Source: Labyrinthula sp. Ha
Taxonomy: Eukaryota > Sar > Bigyra > Labyrinthulida > Labyrinthulaceae
DNA length: 64,000 nucleotides
Assembly (NCBI GenBank): GCA_015227615.1
Contig: JAALGZ010000053.1
Span: forward strand, 172,542 to 236,541
Direction of reading: 5' to 3'
Under the pieces are notes generated by a model, which was given only the letters and a program-made list of their open reading frames with translations, did no database searches and had not been told where the DNA came from. Below, in pieces: positions 12,009 through 24,836 of this stretch. The position numbers and the translations under genes were made by a program. Every line of letters starts with the position of its first letter. The first letter of the stretch is position 1.

Positions 12009-15000
12009 TTTCCCAAGTTTTTCCAAGTTTTATTTTTGTATTTGATTATTTTACACGGTTCCCAGAAGAATGTGGTTTTACAATACAATTTTTGCGTAAA
12101 ATAAATGTCATTTGTATACAGTTCTTACTTATATTGATTGATATCATGGAAATGCTTTATACCACCTTTATTCCATTAAATTGGAGTAAACATAAATATT
12201 ACTCTAACCTCAATCTTACTACAATACTCTTTTCTACTATTTGTATAACAATTTGAATAACTATTTAACTATTCATTATATTGTTCCATTATATCTTGTT
12301 TTTTTCGTCTTTTCCTATTGGCAAAAACCTTCCATTAAATATGGATTTCATCTTCACATTTTCTACCGGAACTCTTCCATGTTTGTTGTTGTTTAGTTAA
12401 TGTCAATGTAGAATTACGAGTATTGATAGAGTATCAATATATATATTGTCGTGAAACTAAGGGTTCGAAGAAAGTAAAGTGAGGTTTAATAATACCTGGA
12501 TTGATGAGCTCCATATCTTACCAAACCACTAGACTAAACGAAATAGTTACATTTTCAAGTTGTGAACCTACAAAAAACTATATAGATATGTTCATTTATC
12601 ACCTTATCATCAGTATCTCGCATTGGGTTCGTGTCCTCTCCTTTTACTAAAACTTAATAAACCTAAAAGAAAGATAGTAAGGTTCAACACAACTGAAATA
12701 ATTGCTAGAGACTAAAGTTGGGTTGAATGCGATTCCATTATGTGACCATGATTCCTGGGTAACTTTTTATCCTTGGTTATTTACGACATCTCACAAGAAG
12801 ATATTGAGATCGTAACTCAAAAATCATCTTTCTCTGACCTCCAATCCCATACCAGAAAGTTTTACAGTGAATTGCTAAGATCTGGGCTTTGTCAGACACT
12901 CTAACTTATTTCCCTCTTATCCTTTTCGTCTTTCAATGCATCATGTTAAACAATAAGGAACTTCTCTAAAGTCAATTACCGTGAGCATGAAAGCATGGTA
13001 TAGATAAATTTAAAATTCAAATTACTATCTAATTTTAAGAGCACAGACTGAAAATAAGAATACTCATTCTCGGGCAAACCATTTTTTTCAGTTTTGAGAA
13101 ATTCCTGGCATTTATCAAAGAGTTTCAAAATACTTTGAAACAATAGCTTAAGGCTGCTCTCGTTCATTCTCCGATGAAGCCAAATATGTCAGTATAACTC
13201 TTGTTTAGAATTGAACAGCTCTAGAGTTTGAGCTAACTTGAAGATCTAGAATTAGTTCGGAAATTAGTTTCATGCCCTTCATAATGTATAAACGTAGCAC
13301 CACTAAGAATTAATGGTTAAGGGAATACTTAAACAAATAATAGTATAAATTTTCAATTTACTGCTGGGTTAATATCAGCCCATGCGCCAGGATTCCTCAA
13401 TACTTCATATAGTGAAAAAATATGCACTTTTCAGGTTGTTTTGATCATGGCCATATGGCACAATTTATTACCAATACTCATTTCAGTCCAAAAATTATTC
13501 AGAATCATTTTATAGGAACCATATTTTATTTTTTTATTGATACTCGAGCTAAAAGTAGGAGTCATGTGATCATTAATAATTCTTCCTAGAATCTGGGTCT
13601 AGTGTTGCCTCACTCTATTCACTAGACCACAGTTGACCAAGAGGCACAGATAGTTTCCTAAAACATACTTCAGCTCCAAAAATAGCTCATTTAGCTTCAA
13701 GTGTCTAAGAAATTATGCCTTCAAACCACTTATTATATCTGCACCTCCAGCTCAAAATATGTTGGAAATCTATACTTGGGTTCTTGATACACCAGTAGAT
13801 GTAACAGTGAAAAGGTAACTTCATTCCTTAGAAGCAACACTCATCAATTGAAAGCTTCTTGGTTTATTAACTATCTTTCTAATTTAATTTATAAAGTTCT
13901 GAATTAACTTTCTTGCCATAGTTTTAACAATGGTCACCAGCAATTTCTATCATTATGAAACAACCAAAAGAATCCCAGACTACAGAACGAAGTAACACCA
14001 CCCGCGTAAAATGAAATATTTATATACCAAGCTATTCAGATATTGTTTAATAATAGGAAGAACTACCATAATTCTGTTTGGTACAGATAAGGAATATATT
14101 CATTGGAGCATTCTAGTAATCCATGAGTAATGCTAGTGCACTTTGGTTGTGCATTTACTTCCCAAGTAGCATCTGAGGATTATACACAGCCTGCACGGTG
14201 ATATAGTTCCAAAGTCTCTGTTCAGTGTATTTCAAACAGTCATGTATTCTCTACCGGTTGCTTTGATTAGAGCAAGGCACTTAATCTATAAAAAAAGTTA
14301 TGTTGATTTACTTAACAACTAACACAGTAACTTCCCCCCCCCCGAACTAATTTATACTCACTTTCAACTAGTAGAAGTGTTTCCATTTCCAATAAGTTCC
14401 TATCTCTTATGAAGCAGCAATCTGTCATTCTGAGAAATACAATATCTTGGCCCAACTTCTGAGAGCAGTGAAAGATAACTTAAAATGCTGAAGTAATACA
14501 CATATTAATAATATATATGATTACACAGTTTTAAAAAGACTATAAAATAATACTTAACATGGATCTTTCCACTTGAAAGTAGTTAATGTAAAAGAGACCG
14601 AGTGTTTTTAACCTTTGATTTTCTTTATTCTTGTTGAAAGACTATATCATATCTGTCGCTATCAAGTTTTAGAAATAGTTTTTTGGATCATCACGAAAGA
14701 TTGTTTTGTATAAAATTCTCCAGAAACCTTTCCACATGAAATAAAAATAAAATTTTATTATTTTACGACAATAATTCTGTCTGACCTAATTCTAAAACTT
14801 TAGGAAATATTGCAGACATTCAAAGAAATAGAAAAAATAAGGTATAGTATTATGTATTACGTTAGAGTGCCAATCGATTCTATTCATGACATTAAAATGC
14901 ATCAATACCTTGCAAAAAGAAACTTAGTTTATGTACAATACAGGAAAATATGAATATACTAACAGTGAACGAAAAAACTTATATTAAAATCAAACCACAG

Positions 15001-17658
15001 TAGCGATATGTAATGGTTACTAAGAAACATGATAATACTTTCAGATTATTTCTCGGAAGCTAAAATAAAAAAATGAGAGAGGTTGGTGATAACTCCATGC
15101 ATAAAGTTGTAGTGTGGGTCATACAAATTGTACAGAATTTTACTTTCCCGAACAAAGGTTGCATTTATAACACTTATTCCCACAGCGGTTTAGAACCAAG
15201 CCCAAACATCCTTTTCCATTCAATTTTTCCATTTTAAAAAGTACTGGTAAAATTTTCTGTGGCGGCTATTGCTTTCGTATCACCGTTCTAAGACATATAC
15301 ATGATATCGGATCATTGCGTTTAGGATAGGTTTTATGGAAAAGTTAGTCCAGCTCTCAACTAGAATAAAAAACAAAGCTATGTACTAAAATAAGTCTATC
15401 GTACAAAAACAAGATAATATTCGTAAAGCATGTTTTTGTTGGCCTCTATTATATAACTTTGTACTTAGGTCGAAGAAAACATAACAAGAAAACATGCATA
15501 ATTTATGATGTGTGTAATAAAAGTATTTAATCTCTCGTATATATTATAACTATATTATGAACTTTCTAGGAAAGAGCTAAATTCAAGATATCATATGACT
15601 GGGTTTGCTCTGCTTTTAAATCATGAACCAAGTATCATTGATCTTGAGGGCACAAGTATGGCTAGTATTTCGTAATGGTGTACGGGCTTTTGAAAGTTTT
15701 TTTTATATATTTTCCTAAATAATAATACAAGAACTCTAAAAGAAACCTAATGGTGTGACTTGGGTAAAATTATTATGCTATACATATTTCTAAGGATTGG
15801 ATAATCTTATGACAGGGGGAAAGATCACGTCTATGGGTAAAAATATAAATTCAACTAATTGTACTGAGCACAGAAAAAAACATTTAAGTAATGTAGTAGG
15901 AACTTTTTTCTTGTCCTTGATTTCCTTTGAGCGATATTAAGCACTTGTTATAAGTGGAAGGGCAGTAATTACTAAGCGTCTTCCTAAAGTAACCTCTCTG
16001 GTGGCAATGCATGCCTAGTGAATAAATATTAGTCAAATGACTGTTATTTAATTAAAGGTTTTGATTTATTTTCCAGTATTAACTGATTGTGGTTACTAAT
16101 AAGAATTTGGAGTCTAGAACACTGCAAGTGACTCTGGTTTCACTCCGATTCCCTACTTACCTTCATTAACCAAGTATTATCAATACTCAGTCAGGCTGGT
16201 TGGGAATATATTAAAAAAAATCAACAAGAGACACTTTGCTAAGAAAATCATCAATCCATGAACACACATCCCTGGTAGTGTCAGAAAAATTCTATTGCGA
16301 ATTCATAAAACTAGGTCAAATGATTAATCAAAAGTTTTCTAATGAGTGCTCTAATTTCTTACACAGATTTCCTGTTCTAGAATAAGTAGTCCCCAGCTTG
16401 ATTACTATTAGAAAGTTAGATGGTCTGTTACTTTAGTTCTTGTGAAGGAAGTAGAAGTATTTAACATATGAAACCTTAATGAAGGCGAACAAAGCTGTAA
16501 CATTGCATCGACATTTAGTGACCTTACGAAATATCTTTTCATGGATATACCTTACCCGGTGCAGTTGTGGGAAATTATTCTTACTGAACAAGTAAGGAGC
16601 TGCTTTTATTGTTTCCAGGTATAAGTCGTGTCAACAATAATATAAGAAAAATACTGATTAGTTGAAGCTACATTTCATGTAGAAGTTACTTTCTCTTGTG
16701 ATGAAAGGCAATAATACTTGCCGTTCCAAGAATAAACATCTTATTAACAGAATAATCATTTGCAATCTTTCAATTTGAACTTAGTGAAAGTATTGAGTCC
16801 TGCCTTGATGAGTCCTGTTGATTCTTCCTGGGTGGATTAGCTATTGCGGCACTTAGAGTGTATGAAATGAAAATAAAAAGATGAATTGTTGCTTCTGCTC
16901 AATGCAGTCGATGTTTTAAACTAATTGATTATTCTGTTCAGAAATTCTTGTTGTGAGAAGCTAATAAAATTCTAATCTTTTTCGCTAGATGTTTTTGAAT
17001 ATAATAAGATATGCAAATGTAACAGGAAGTGGTTCATACCAAAAATTCAATCTAGTTTTTCAGTACTAGGCACAATATATTTAAGTTTTGTTTTTAGAAC
17101 AGTCAACTTCTAGCGATATACTTCATCTTCTTCTATTGATTTATAATATACATATATTTCTCATAATGATAAATGATGGGTGTGAAGAATAAAATCTCTA
17201 TCATGGGAAAATACTATAAAGTCAACTAGAAGTCATTTCCTGAACCCATAGAAAACGCAAGTGAGTTAGAACTTCAAGATATTAATACCCTGACTTTACT
17301 TGTGGCTGCAGACTTTTCAAAGGTATGTAGAATTAATGACTATTATCCGTGGTGTGGTAACTCAGGCATTATATAGCTGTCCTTAAAGAAGGGTTACTAG
17401 ACACTGGGGGTGTAAGCAAACTTTAACCACAAAATATTGATGCCGGGCACTTCCAACAATGAGGAATAAAGCCATACGCTGGTCGAATTTCTTCAACATC
17501 AGACACACAGCTTTATTATAGACAAGTTAAGTGGGTCAGCATAAAAATAGTTTCTTTTGCTTCAACCAGGTACTTGCTTCTACTAAGGCAGCATTACTTT
17601 AGTCATAATGAAAGGGGCATATAAGGTTTCCCACCATCTTGAAGATTAAGGTTTCAAA
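12009..17658. other. Gene-free AT-rich stretch (5.6 kb)
   Basis: No recognisable coding exons. Frames are short and lack family signatures. There is a 10-nt C run at 14334-14343. On the minus strand, segments near 12480-12545 and 13585-13635 share a GTCTAGTG motif resembling a tRNA D-arm/A box, but no complete cloverleaf can be drawn; they could be decayed tRNA-derived repeats. The ~150 bp next to 12008 is the probable promoter of the membrane/LRR gene. Confidence 0.5.
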
Positions 17659-18404
17659 CTAACCTAAACGAAGCTTAGAGCCTCCTTCAATAAACTTATA
17701 AGGTGGAACCTCCAAGTTCAATGGTGCTGGGCCTTTTCTAATTCTCCCACTGGTGTCGTAGTGACTTCCATGACATGGGCAAAACCATCCTGCATAATCC
17801 CCAGCATCGGCAACTGGAACACAACCTAAGTGAGTGCAGATAGCCAACGCTACAACCCACTCTTCTTTCTGATGTCTCATTTCGTCAGTTTGCTTATCTT
17901 TCAGTACAGAGAGATCAACACTCTTAGCATCTGCTATTTCTGCTTCAGTTCTGTGCTTAACAAATATAGGTTTTCCACGCCATTTTACAGTAGCAGTCTT
18001 ACCCACTGGAATTTTATCTAAAAAATAAAGAGATATATTTCATCTACCAAGTTCAACTTCAAGGGTTGCAAGAGCAAGAACATCCTTCGAAGCAGACATC
18101 GATCCGATAAACTGCATAACTCCAAGACGAACAGCAGATGCATATAGAAACCTAGCAGATCCCAGCATAAGGTAAGTAAATTCTCTTCTATCCTGAGATC
18201 CAAGCTTCAGTCTATATTCTTCATAACTTCCGTCATATGTGCCAAGGTTATCTGGTCCTGTAGTCGAAGAAGAAGCAGTCGACGATAAAACTCTCTAAAA
18301 ATAATTCGTGTAAACACAGATACAACAGGAGAGCTTCTGAGTGGGCTTGTAAGTGAAGTCCTGACAGAACGCCTCAATGCAGAGGACAATTTGTGTGTAA
18401 TCAT
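17659..18404 (-). CDS. UQCRFS1: Mitochondrial Rieske iron-sulfur protein of complex III, 228 aa, three exons
   Basis: Exons (minus strand) 18404-18324, 18294-18048 and 18017-17659, with introns of 29 and 30 nt. The splices are in frame, giving 228 residues and a TAG stop. The N-terminus is Arg/Ser-rich ([18 protein letters not shown]), like a mitochondrial presequence. Exon 2 carries the single transmembrane helix region ([20 protein letters not shown]). Exon 3 carries the soluble Rieske domain with CTHLGC (C170, H172, C175) and CPCHGSH (C189, C191, H192): two Cys and two His ligands for the 2Fe-2S cluster, plus the disulfide pair. The [12 protein letters not shown] tail is also typical. It transfers electrons from ubiquinol to cytochrome c1 in the inner membrane. 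Divergent from the SLC25 gene. Confidence 0.95.
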
Positions 18405-18523
18405 TGATCTTGATTTGTTTTTGAATTTTTACCTTTTTCACCAAGTTTTTCCTCGATTACCTATGAAAATCGCATTGCCCAAAATATACTCAAACTTTTG
18501 GGCAATTTAGAAAGTAAAGCAAT
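18405..18523. promoter_or_regulatory. Divergent promoter region, Rieske / SLC25 carrier
   Basis: Only 119 bp separate the two start codons of divergently transcribed mitochondrial-protein genes, so both 5' leaders and any shared promoter must lie here. I see no recognisable named box; this is positional inference. Confidence 0.4.
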
Positions 18524-19476
18524 ATGACAGAAATAGCTCTTACTATGGCAACAAGTGGCCTCTGCACTAGTTTCTCTATAAGTATGACAAATTACCTTGA
18601 TAGTTCATTATTGTTTTTATATTAAATATTTTTAGCACTTCGAATACGATGGCAAGCTCTTCCACAGGAAATGAGGTCGCAATCTTCTCTTCTCTCATAT
18701 TCCAAACACGTTGTTCGCACACAGGGTTTTATTTCCGGGTATCCCTTATGATCTTATCCTAATTTTTTAGACTTTGGTTGCCTGGTTGTTTTGCACATGC
18801 TTCTGCAGGAATCTTGTCCGCGTCAGTTCGGATTGGATGCTACCCATATTTTAGAGATTTAATTGTTTCTAGAGAAGACAAGTCTCCTGTACACATGCTT
18901 GCTGCTGGCTTTTTAAGTGGAGCAATTGGGTTCTCTCTCTCAAACCCATTGTTCAAAGTTAAAGTTCGGCAACAAACATCGCTAAATGTTGTGAACAATA
19001 TGTCTTTTGCAGCTTCAAAGGAAAGGCCAAAAATTGAATCTACTTTCAGGATACTAAGTTCTATCATTTCGAAAGATGGGGTACAAAATTTATTTTCAGG
19101 AACTACAGTTTTAATGGCGCGTGGAGCTTTGCTTAACGCTGGTCAGCAACTAGGATATGATTACTCCAAAACGATGTTGTTACGAAATGGTATAACAGAC
19201 GGACCCAAGGTGCATTTCACTTCATCTATTTGTTCGGCATTTCTAGCAGTAACTTTTTGTACTCCGGCTGATTTTATTCTTACTCAATTTAATCGAAGAA
19301 GAGGTGAGTTCAGAAGTGTGGGAGATTGTATTGTTCGAGTATATAAGGAAAACGGGATGAGAGTGTTTTATACTGGATGGGTTGCATTGTTTATTAGATT
19401 AGGTCCTTTATTTGTTATCAATATGCCACTTTATGAGCAAGTTAGACGATTAGTTGGTCTGTCTTATTTGAACTAG
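18524..19476 (+). CDS. Mitochondrial carrier (SLC25) family protein, 295 aa, three exons
   Basis: Exons 18524-18602, 18636-18738 and 18771-19476, with introns of 33 and 32 nt, give 295 residues, the standard carrier length. Helix 1 (MATSGLCTSFSIS) leads into a spliced first signature LDTLRIRWQ (family P.D..K.R.Q, with Leu in place of Pro). The second repeat shows NPLFKVKVRQQ and the third TPADFILTQFNRR. Linker helices with GLWLPG and FYTGW follow each matrix segment, as in the family. It exchanges a small metabolite across the inner mitochondrial membrane; the substrate cannot be told, though the pattern is closest to the oxoglutarate/dicarboxylate/uncoupling-protein group (inference). The first intron has an unusual 5' site, GTTCAT. 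Confidence 0.88.
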
Positions 19477-19606
19477 TAGTTAGAAGTAGTAATAGAGAAC
19501 AATACTAGATGTGGTTTTAGAACTAAACCGAGATTTTCTTGCAGAGCCTGTTCCACTATCATTTTTTTCGTTAACTTTTTTTTGGTCTGTTGTAAATGTA
19601 ATTAAA

Positions 19607-21824
19607 ATGGAAAACCATAAAAAAACCATCTACTTGAGTCTAGCAGTAGGATTACTGAGTCTCCGCTGTATACTAGGTTTAAGTATTGAAGCTAAAAACC
19701 ATGAGATGAAGACTGCTCAAAACACGGCTATAGACGTAGAGCTTCCCGGAGCAACTCCTCTTAGCATTACATCTGCGGAAAAGGTCAAGAGTCAACTAAC
19801 TTGGCCTATTGAGGTGAGGGAAAATGAGATTGTGCAAGATGTGAGCGTCATGCTTAGAGGGCTGTTTCACCCAAATGCTAAACTCTTGAAAATTAACATT
19901 TTATTTGCTGACAAGCAAGTCCACCTTACCTCCCCTTTTTTGGAAAAGTCTACACAAGGGCACATTTTTGGGCTAGATGAGAGAGCAGGGTTAAATTACG
20001 AGTTCAAAGACATCAATGGAACAAATTTAGCCTTGGGAAAACCTGCTAAGGCAATTTCATCCCTGCAAGGAAATGAAACTGATGCATTCCGAGGAACGGA
20101 TGGTGACATTTTTTCATCAGGATTTGCCACGAAAGCACAAGAATTTCCTTGGTTTGAAGTAGATTTAGAAGGGTACTACAATGTAAGAAGTGTTGTGCTT
20201 TTTACACCTGACCCAGACAATCCAATTAATGAAATTCAGGTTTTGAAAATTACCGCACTAATCACTCTTGCAGGGTCTTTTAAACTTGCTTTTGGTTACA
20301 AGGATCAATTTGAGATTACAGATGCAATTTCTTTTGATGCTCCTGCCACTTTTCAGGAAGAGGGGCCTGAAACAAGAGGAAGTAGTCTACAATTTAAATT
20401 GCAAGCTCTTTCAAACATTGGACTTGTAGATGTGACTGAACTGAACAAAGATAGTGAAGGTGCTAGAGAATGGGCAATCACATTTCTTACAGACCAAGAA
20501 AATTTACCTGAGATTATAGTCTACAGTAATAACCTAACTGCTGGATGGCTTCGAGCGGATAATGAACAAGTTACAACCATCACAGTTACAACCGTTCAAA
20601 ATGGTACTACGAGATCATTTTATAATGAGTTTATGCGAATTGGATCTGTTGTTCTTTCAAGGTTTTCATTCCCTGAAGATTTTTCCTTTGATAATGTAGA
20701 GAATGAGAATCAAATTAACCTCTTAAAGCTTCATGAGGAAGGATTTCAAGTTAGCTCAGGTCAGGAACAAATCAATGTGCCAATTCAACGTGATGACATT
20801 ATTGCACGCTACGTGCGAGTGTACCTGAAAGAGAGAAATTACCTTTCACTTTCTGAGGTTCTCGTCTTTCAAGAAAGATTTTTTTCTGTCCAGGAGTTTA
20901 AAGGGGGCACTGTGATTCAACCTGGAATCTACACCCCTTTGAGCTCATTCTCCACAGCTTTTCGAAAGAAATCGTCAAAGGGTAAATTTCATAATGCTAT
21001 CAAACTTAGGCATCTGGTACTTAACTGTTCAAGATTACTCAGAAAGAAAAAAAACCAACAAAGGTTTTCTGTCTGAGTGGATTTTGCGAATTAATGGTAA
21101 GCCCTATTTTGTGGATCAATTCGGAGTTGTACTCACTCTACCACAATACGGAAAACTTTATCTCTATGACGATGAACAGCAGGTAGAAAATACTTCTTTA
21201 TCTGCTGCAAAAGGTTTTAGGATGCATACAAGTAGATGCGACTCAATTTACAGAACCTGTTCTCATCGTTTTGGGGAAAACAAATTTGGAATGTTAACTA
21301 CAAACTATGATTTAACATCAATAGCTGAAAGGAATATAGTGAAGACTATAAATAGAGGAAGAGTGGTTCACTATGTGCCTAATGAAAACTTTTTAGGGGA
21401 AGATTCATTCCTGTTTATGATCCGAGACATCCATTCTTCTGCTAAAGCTGTTTTTCAAGCTGATAGATTTGGAGATTTCTCTGTTACTCACAGCGACATG
21501 AATTTTATTTCTTCCGATGAAGTTTTCTATGATCCACTTCTTAAATCCCAAAGAAATCTTCAAAAAGTAGGTATGGTTAGAATTCACGTTTCAAAGTGCA
21601 GAATGAGAGATCAAGGGGTATGTGCAGCGGGTGAATTGCAAGACAACTTCCAAGCCGTTCCTTCGAAGGTTGTTATCGAGAATAACACTATGAAGCAGAA
21701 GAATTTGATGAACTACACCGAGAGGTTCAGCAAACTAAGTTTTCCACCTGATAAATATGAGAATGAAGGCAGATTTTACAACCAGCCATACTGCGACGCA
21801 CCACCTTGCAATGACATACCATGA
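19607..21824 (+). CDS. Secreted adhesin-like protein, F5/8C + P-domain + cadherin-like, 729 aa
   Basis: Two exons, 19607-20981 and 21010-21824, separated by a 28-nt intron. The first residues (TIYLSLAVGLLSLRCILGLS) form a signal peptide, and there is no later membrane helix. Around residues 138-285 is a coagulation factor 5/8 type C (discoidin) pattern: NLALGKPA, then a TDGD...PWFEVDLEG core. Residues ~440-500 look like a proprotein-convertase P-domain (GIWYLTVQDY, later LSEWILRING). Around 579 is a tandem cadherin-like motif (YVPNENFLGEDSFLFMIRD). The C-terminus has several Cys (PYCDAPPCNDIP). Likely an extracellular or surface carbohydrate- or protein-binding molecule (inference). An upstream in-frame stretch exists, but the ATG at 19607 directly precedes the signal peptide. 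Confidence 0.82.
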
Positions 21825-21853
21825 AGAGAACGTGTGGTTAGATGTTAAGATAA

Positions 21854-22132
21854 TTATGGGCGGTTGTATCCAAGTAGTTTTATCTTTGGCTCAGGAATTC
21901 CTTCTGGGTATTTTTTGCGTACAAGTTTTAAGTATCTCATTCTTCCAGTACCTTCAGTTCTTCTACGCATAGCTTTGGCACTCCAGTGAAATCTTCGCAT
22001 TTTACGGGTGTGTCCGAATCCACAACTAGCACAAACCTTCTTTTGTTTATGAAAACTTTTCTTTCCACATCTTCTACACTGGGTATGTGACTTGGTGTGC
22101 TTCTTTCCGAAGCTTGATGTTCCTTTTGTCAT
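21854..22132 (-). CDS. RPL37: Ribosomal protein eL37 (RPL37), 60S subunit
   Basis: A complete single-exon 92-aa protein, normal for eL37. It starts [20 protein letters not shown] and has the C4 zinc-binding set [20 protein letters not shown], followed by the [20 protein letters not shown] block that is nearly invariant in the family. Start ATG at 22130-22132, stop TAA. The sense-strand leader AAACCAACAAAAA before the ATG resembles that of RPS16. It converges with the secreted-protein gene (29 bp between the ends) and diverges from the LRR/IQ gene. Confidence 0.96.
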   Translation of the reverse strand: MTKGTSSFGKKHTKSHTQCRRCGKKSFHKQKKVCASCGFGHTRKMRRFHWSAKAMRRRTEGTGRMRYLKLVRKKYPEGIPEPKIKLLGYNRP

Positions 22133-22267
22133 TTTTTGTTGGTTTTGCTTTTAATTAATTACAACACAATGTGGCATTACCAAAGAAATCGAAATATTTT
22201 CCTGAATCCTCATTCTTGGAAAATGGCACAGACTTAGTTAATAACTAGCCGTCAAGTCTAGAATGAA
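22133..22267. promoter_or_regulatory. Divergent promoter region, RPL37 / LRR-IQ gene
   Basis: 135 bp between divergent start codons. Next to the RPL37 ATG it contains the CCAACAAAAA leader motif shared with RPS16. No other element recognised. Confidence 0.4.
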
Positions 22268-24811
22268 ATGAGTATTCTAGAAAAGTATTTGCAAGAAGAA
22301 GATGAATCCATATTAACCGATTTAAATGAAACAAATTCCACCCCCAGTGCTATATTCAGTGATATTGTTCAGCATCAAGGTACTTTGCTTGAGGATCTTC
22401 TTGGGAAGGACTTCAAAATAATTCAATCTATGGAACGAAAAGAAACTCATACTCATGCTGGAACTAAATCCAAAGTCCTCTCACACTTAAAATGTGAAAA
22501 TAAAACTTATTTTTCTGGAGAGGATGAGTTTAGTCCCGAAGTTTCACCTATGTCAGACAAGATTGATGAAAATAGGAGTACGGAAAACCTTCAAAATGGT
22601 CAGGATGATTTTGATAAACCACCTGTGATCTTGCCAAATCTTTGTAAAAAAAATGCCGATCTTCCGTTATATAAGAGTAAAAGGGTGAGTAACGTTTGGA
22701 AGGTATTGGAGCATCCTTTGATTGACAATGGATATGAAAGTGAGCGTGCGCTCATGAAAGCGGAAGAGAATTTATCCATTAATGTTGAACTGCTGCTTAG
22801 AATAGAACTAAAAAAAATTCAAATTGAAAGAACTAGGTCTATGGGAATAATTCAGTGCTTTGTGAGGCAGTTTCTGGCTAGAAAAGAGTTGGGGGTGTGT
22901 CGAATGAGAAGAAGATATTTTCAAAGTCAAAACAACAGAAGAATATGTGTCTTTGTAGAACTTGCAAGGAAAAGAATGAGGGAGCTGAAATTTCTTAAAG
23001 TATCATGTCGAAAAATGATGGAAGAAGATATGTATACAAGAACCTACTTGAAAAAACAAAGACTGAGAGAGAAAGGTGAACAGAAGCAACTGGGTGATGA
23101 AGAAAGAGTTATGCAGAGCCTCCTTTCTCTGGAAAGAAAATGGAGGTTGCAAGAAGCTCGTTATATGAAAATTGAGGAAGATAGAAACAAGATTGCGTGC
23201 AACCTGTTCTTATTTTTTTCTTAGATGTCGACTTGAGAGGAGGAAAGAAGAAGTGGAAAATACTTGTATGCTTCAGGAAGAGGAATACACTTCCTTACTG
23301 GAAAAACAGCTTATCTTCAACCAAGAAAATGAAAGCTTGCTTATGACACAAGAAGAAAGCCAGACAAGATCTTTTGCAATCGTAGAATCAAGACTGAGGT
23401 CTAAGGTTATTAAGCGCATTTGCAAGTCAAAAACTTCAAATAAAAAGTATTTTGAACAAAATTTTCATTGCTTAGTGAAATGAAGCTTGACTTCTCAGGC
23501 CTTGGTTTTTCTGACATTTTAAGAGTGATGTCGAGGGACCAAAAGGTGCTGAATTTGTTGGAGAGGCAGGTAGATAATGGCTTTGTAAGGATAGACCTTT
23601 CTATGAACAGATTACGTGAGTTTGCAGTTCTTAATTGCTTTCGTTTTCTGAGAGTAATTTAGTTGGTACCACTCTGATATATAGAAACTTAATTTGAAGA
23701 GGAATAAAATAAAAGAATTTAGCTTTTCCGCCTTGTCGTATATTTTTATGTGGTCTAATTTTCAGGTGTTGTTGTAAGTTGCTTAGAGAATTAATCTTGG
23801 ATTCTAATCGATTGGAGAACTTAAATGGGTTGCATTTACCCTTTCTTGAAACTCTGAGCGTAAAAAGAAATAGGTTATCGCAGTACTCTCTACAATTAAA
23901 GAATGATGAAGAAAACTTTATTTTTCCTGCGTTAAAGTTCCTAATTCTAAAGGAAAATCAAATTAACTGCATTGGGAGTGAAGAGCACCTTGATTTGTTT
24001 TTGAGCATGCATCCTCTGATTATATTAATCGATATCAGAGAAAATCCAATTTCCAACAGATTTTTTTCTATTGTAGAGAACTTATTAACTCCTTTGGTTC
24101 ACTTAAGACACCTAAAAACAGGTTACACAGAAAAGTTAAACCCGAGTATGATGTTAAAAGAAACCAGGCCATTATTTCAACAATCAGTCGTTCTGTCTTA
24201 TATTTTTGAAAAATGTTCTTACTGCGATTATAACCCTGAAATATTGGATCTTTACCGTGAGAAGTGTCTTCGTTCTTTGTTCCTAAACAGTGTGATTGAT
24301 ATTATAGTGCAGGTTGAGGCTATGTGGCGTGGGTACAATTGTATTGTTTCATTACGTATAGCTACCTGACAAGAAAAAAACTACGAGAGCTCTTGAAAAA
24401 AACTAAGAAACATGAGCTCGTCTTAGATGCTCTAGAAGTTTCAAATGAAAAACCATTGGCTTTGGAAATGGAGAAAAAGAAGTGTTGCAGTGAAATAGAA
24501 CCTAGACCGATTGAACCATCTAAACTAACTCGCCCATTGAGTTGTCGGATGGATGTAGCACAAAGATGTAGCACTCCAAGGAGTGCTAAATCGGAAGAAC
24601 TGTTTCAACAGGACGAAATGGTTTTCCATGAATATAAAGCGCAGAAGGTACCAACAAAAGGAAGAATATCCTGCGCAAGAAGAAAGTTTAAGGGTTCTTC
24701 CATTGAACAAAGGCTAAGGTATTTTGAGATTTGTGTATTGTTTGTAGGCTGTTAGAAAGACAAAGAAGAGGAGGGAGAAATAGTTTACCCAAGGTAAACA
24801 TGCAAAAGTAG
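22268..24811 (+). CDS. LRRIQ1-like IQ-motif and leucine-rich repeat protein, 788 aa, seven exons
   Basis: Exons 22268-23196, 23225-23446, 23476-23653, 23685-23734, 23766-24332, 24362-24718 and 24748-24811, with introns of 28, 29, 31, 31, 29 and 29 nt, give an open 788-codon product ending in TAG. Residues 194-208 form an IQ motif (IIQCFVRQFLARKEL). A basic coiled-coil-prone stretch follows to ~370. LRRs occupy about 385-560 (VRIDLSMNRLREF, KLNLKRNKIKEF, LRELILDSNRLENL, LKFLILKENQINCI). A second IQ motif, VEAMWRGYLTRKKL, is created exactly by the fifth splice. The IQ / coiled coil / LRR / IQ order matches LRRIQ1, a calmodulin-binding protein linked to motile cilia, which suggests a flagellated organism (inference). 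Confidence 0.82.
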
Positions 24812-24836
24812 AATAAACGAAACATTGTTCGGTTGA

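Noticed and set aside
12480-13640. tRNA-like A-box motifs (GTCTAGTG) on the minus strand near 12.5 and 13.6 kb, possible SINE remnants
   Set aside because: No complete cloverleaf, T-arm pairing or tail can be drawn, and the two segments align only weakly; kept as a remark in the spacer entry.
18778-19476. Carrier starting in its third exon as a truncated 232-aa protein
   Set aside because: Upstream exons restore helix 1 and the first signature in frame through 33- and 32-nt introns, giving a full 295-aa carrier.
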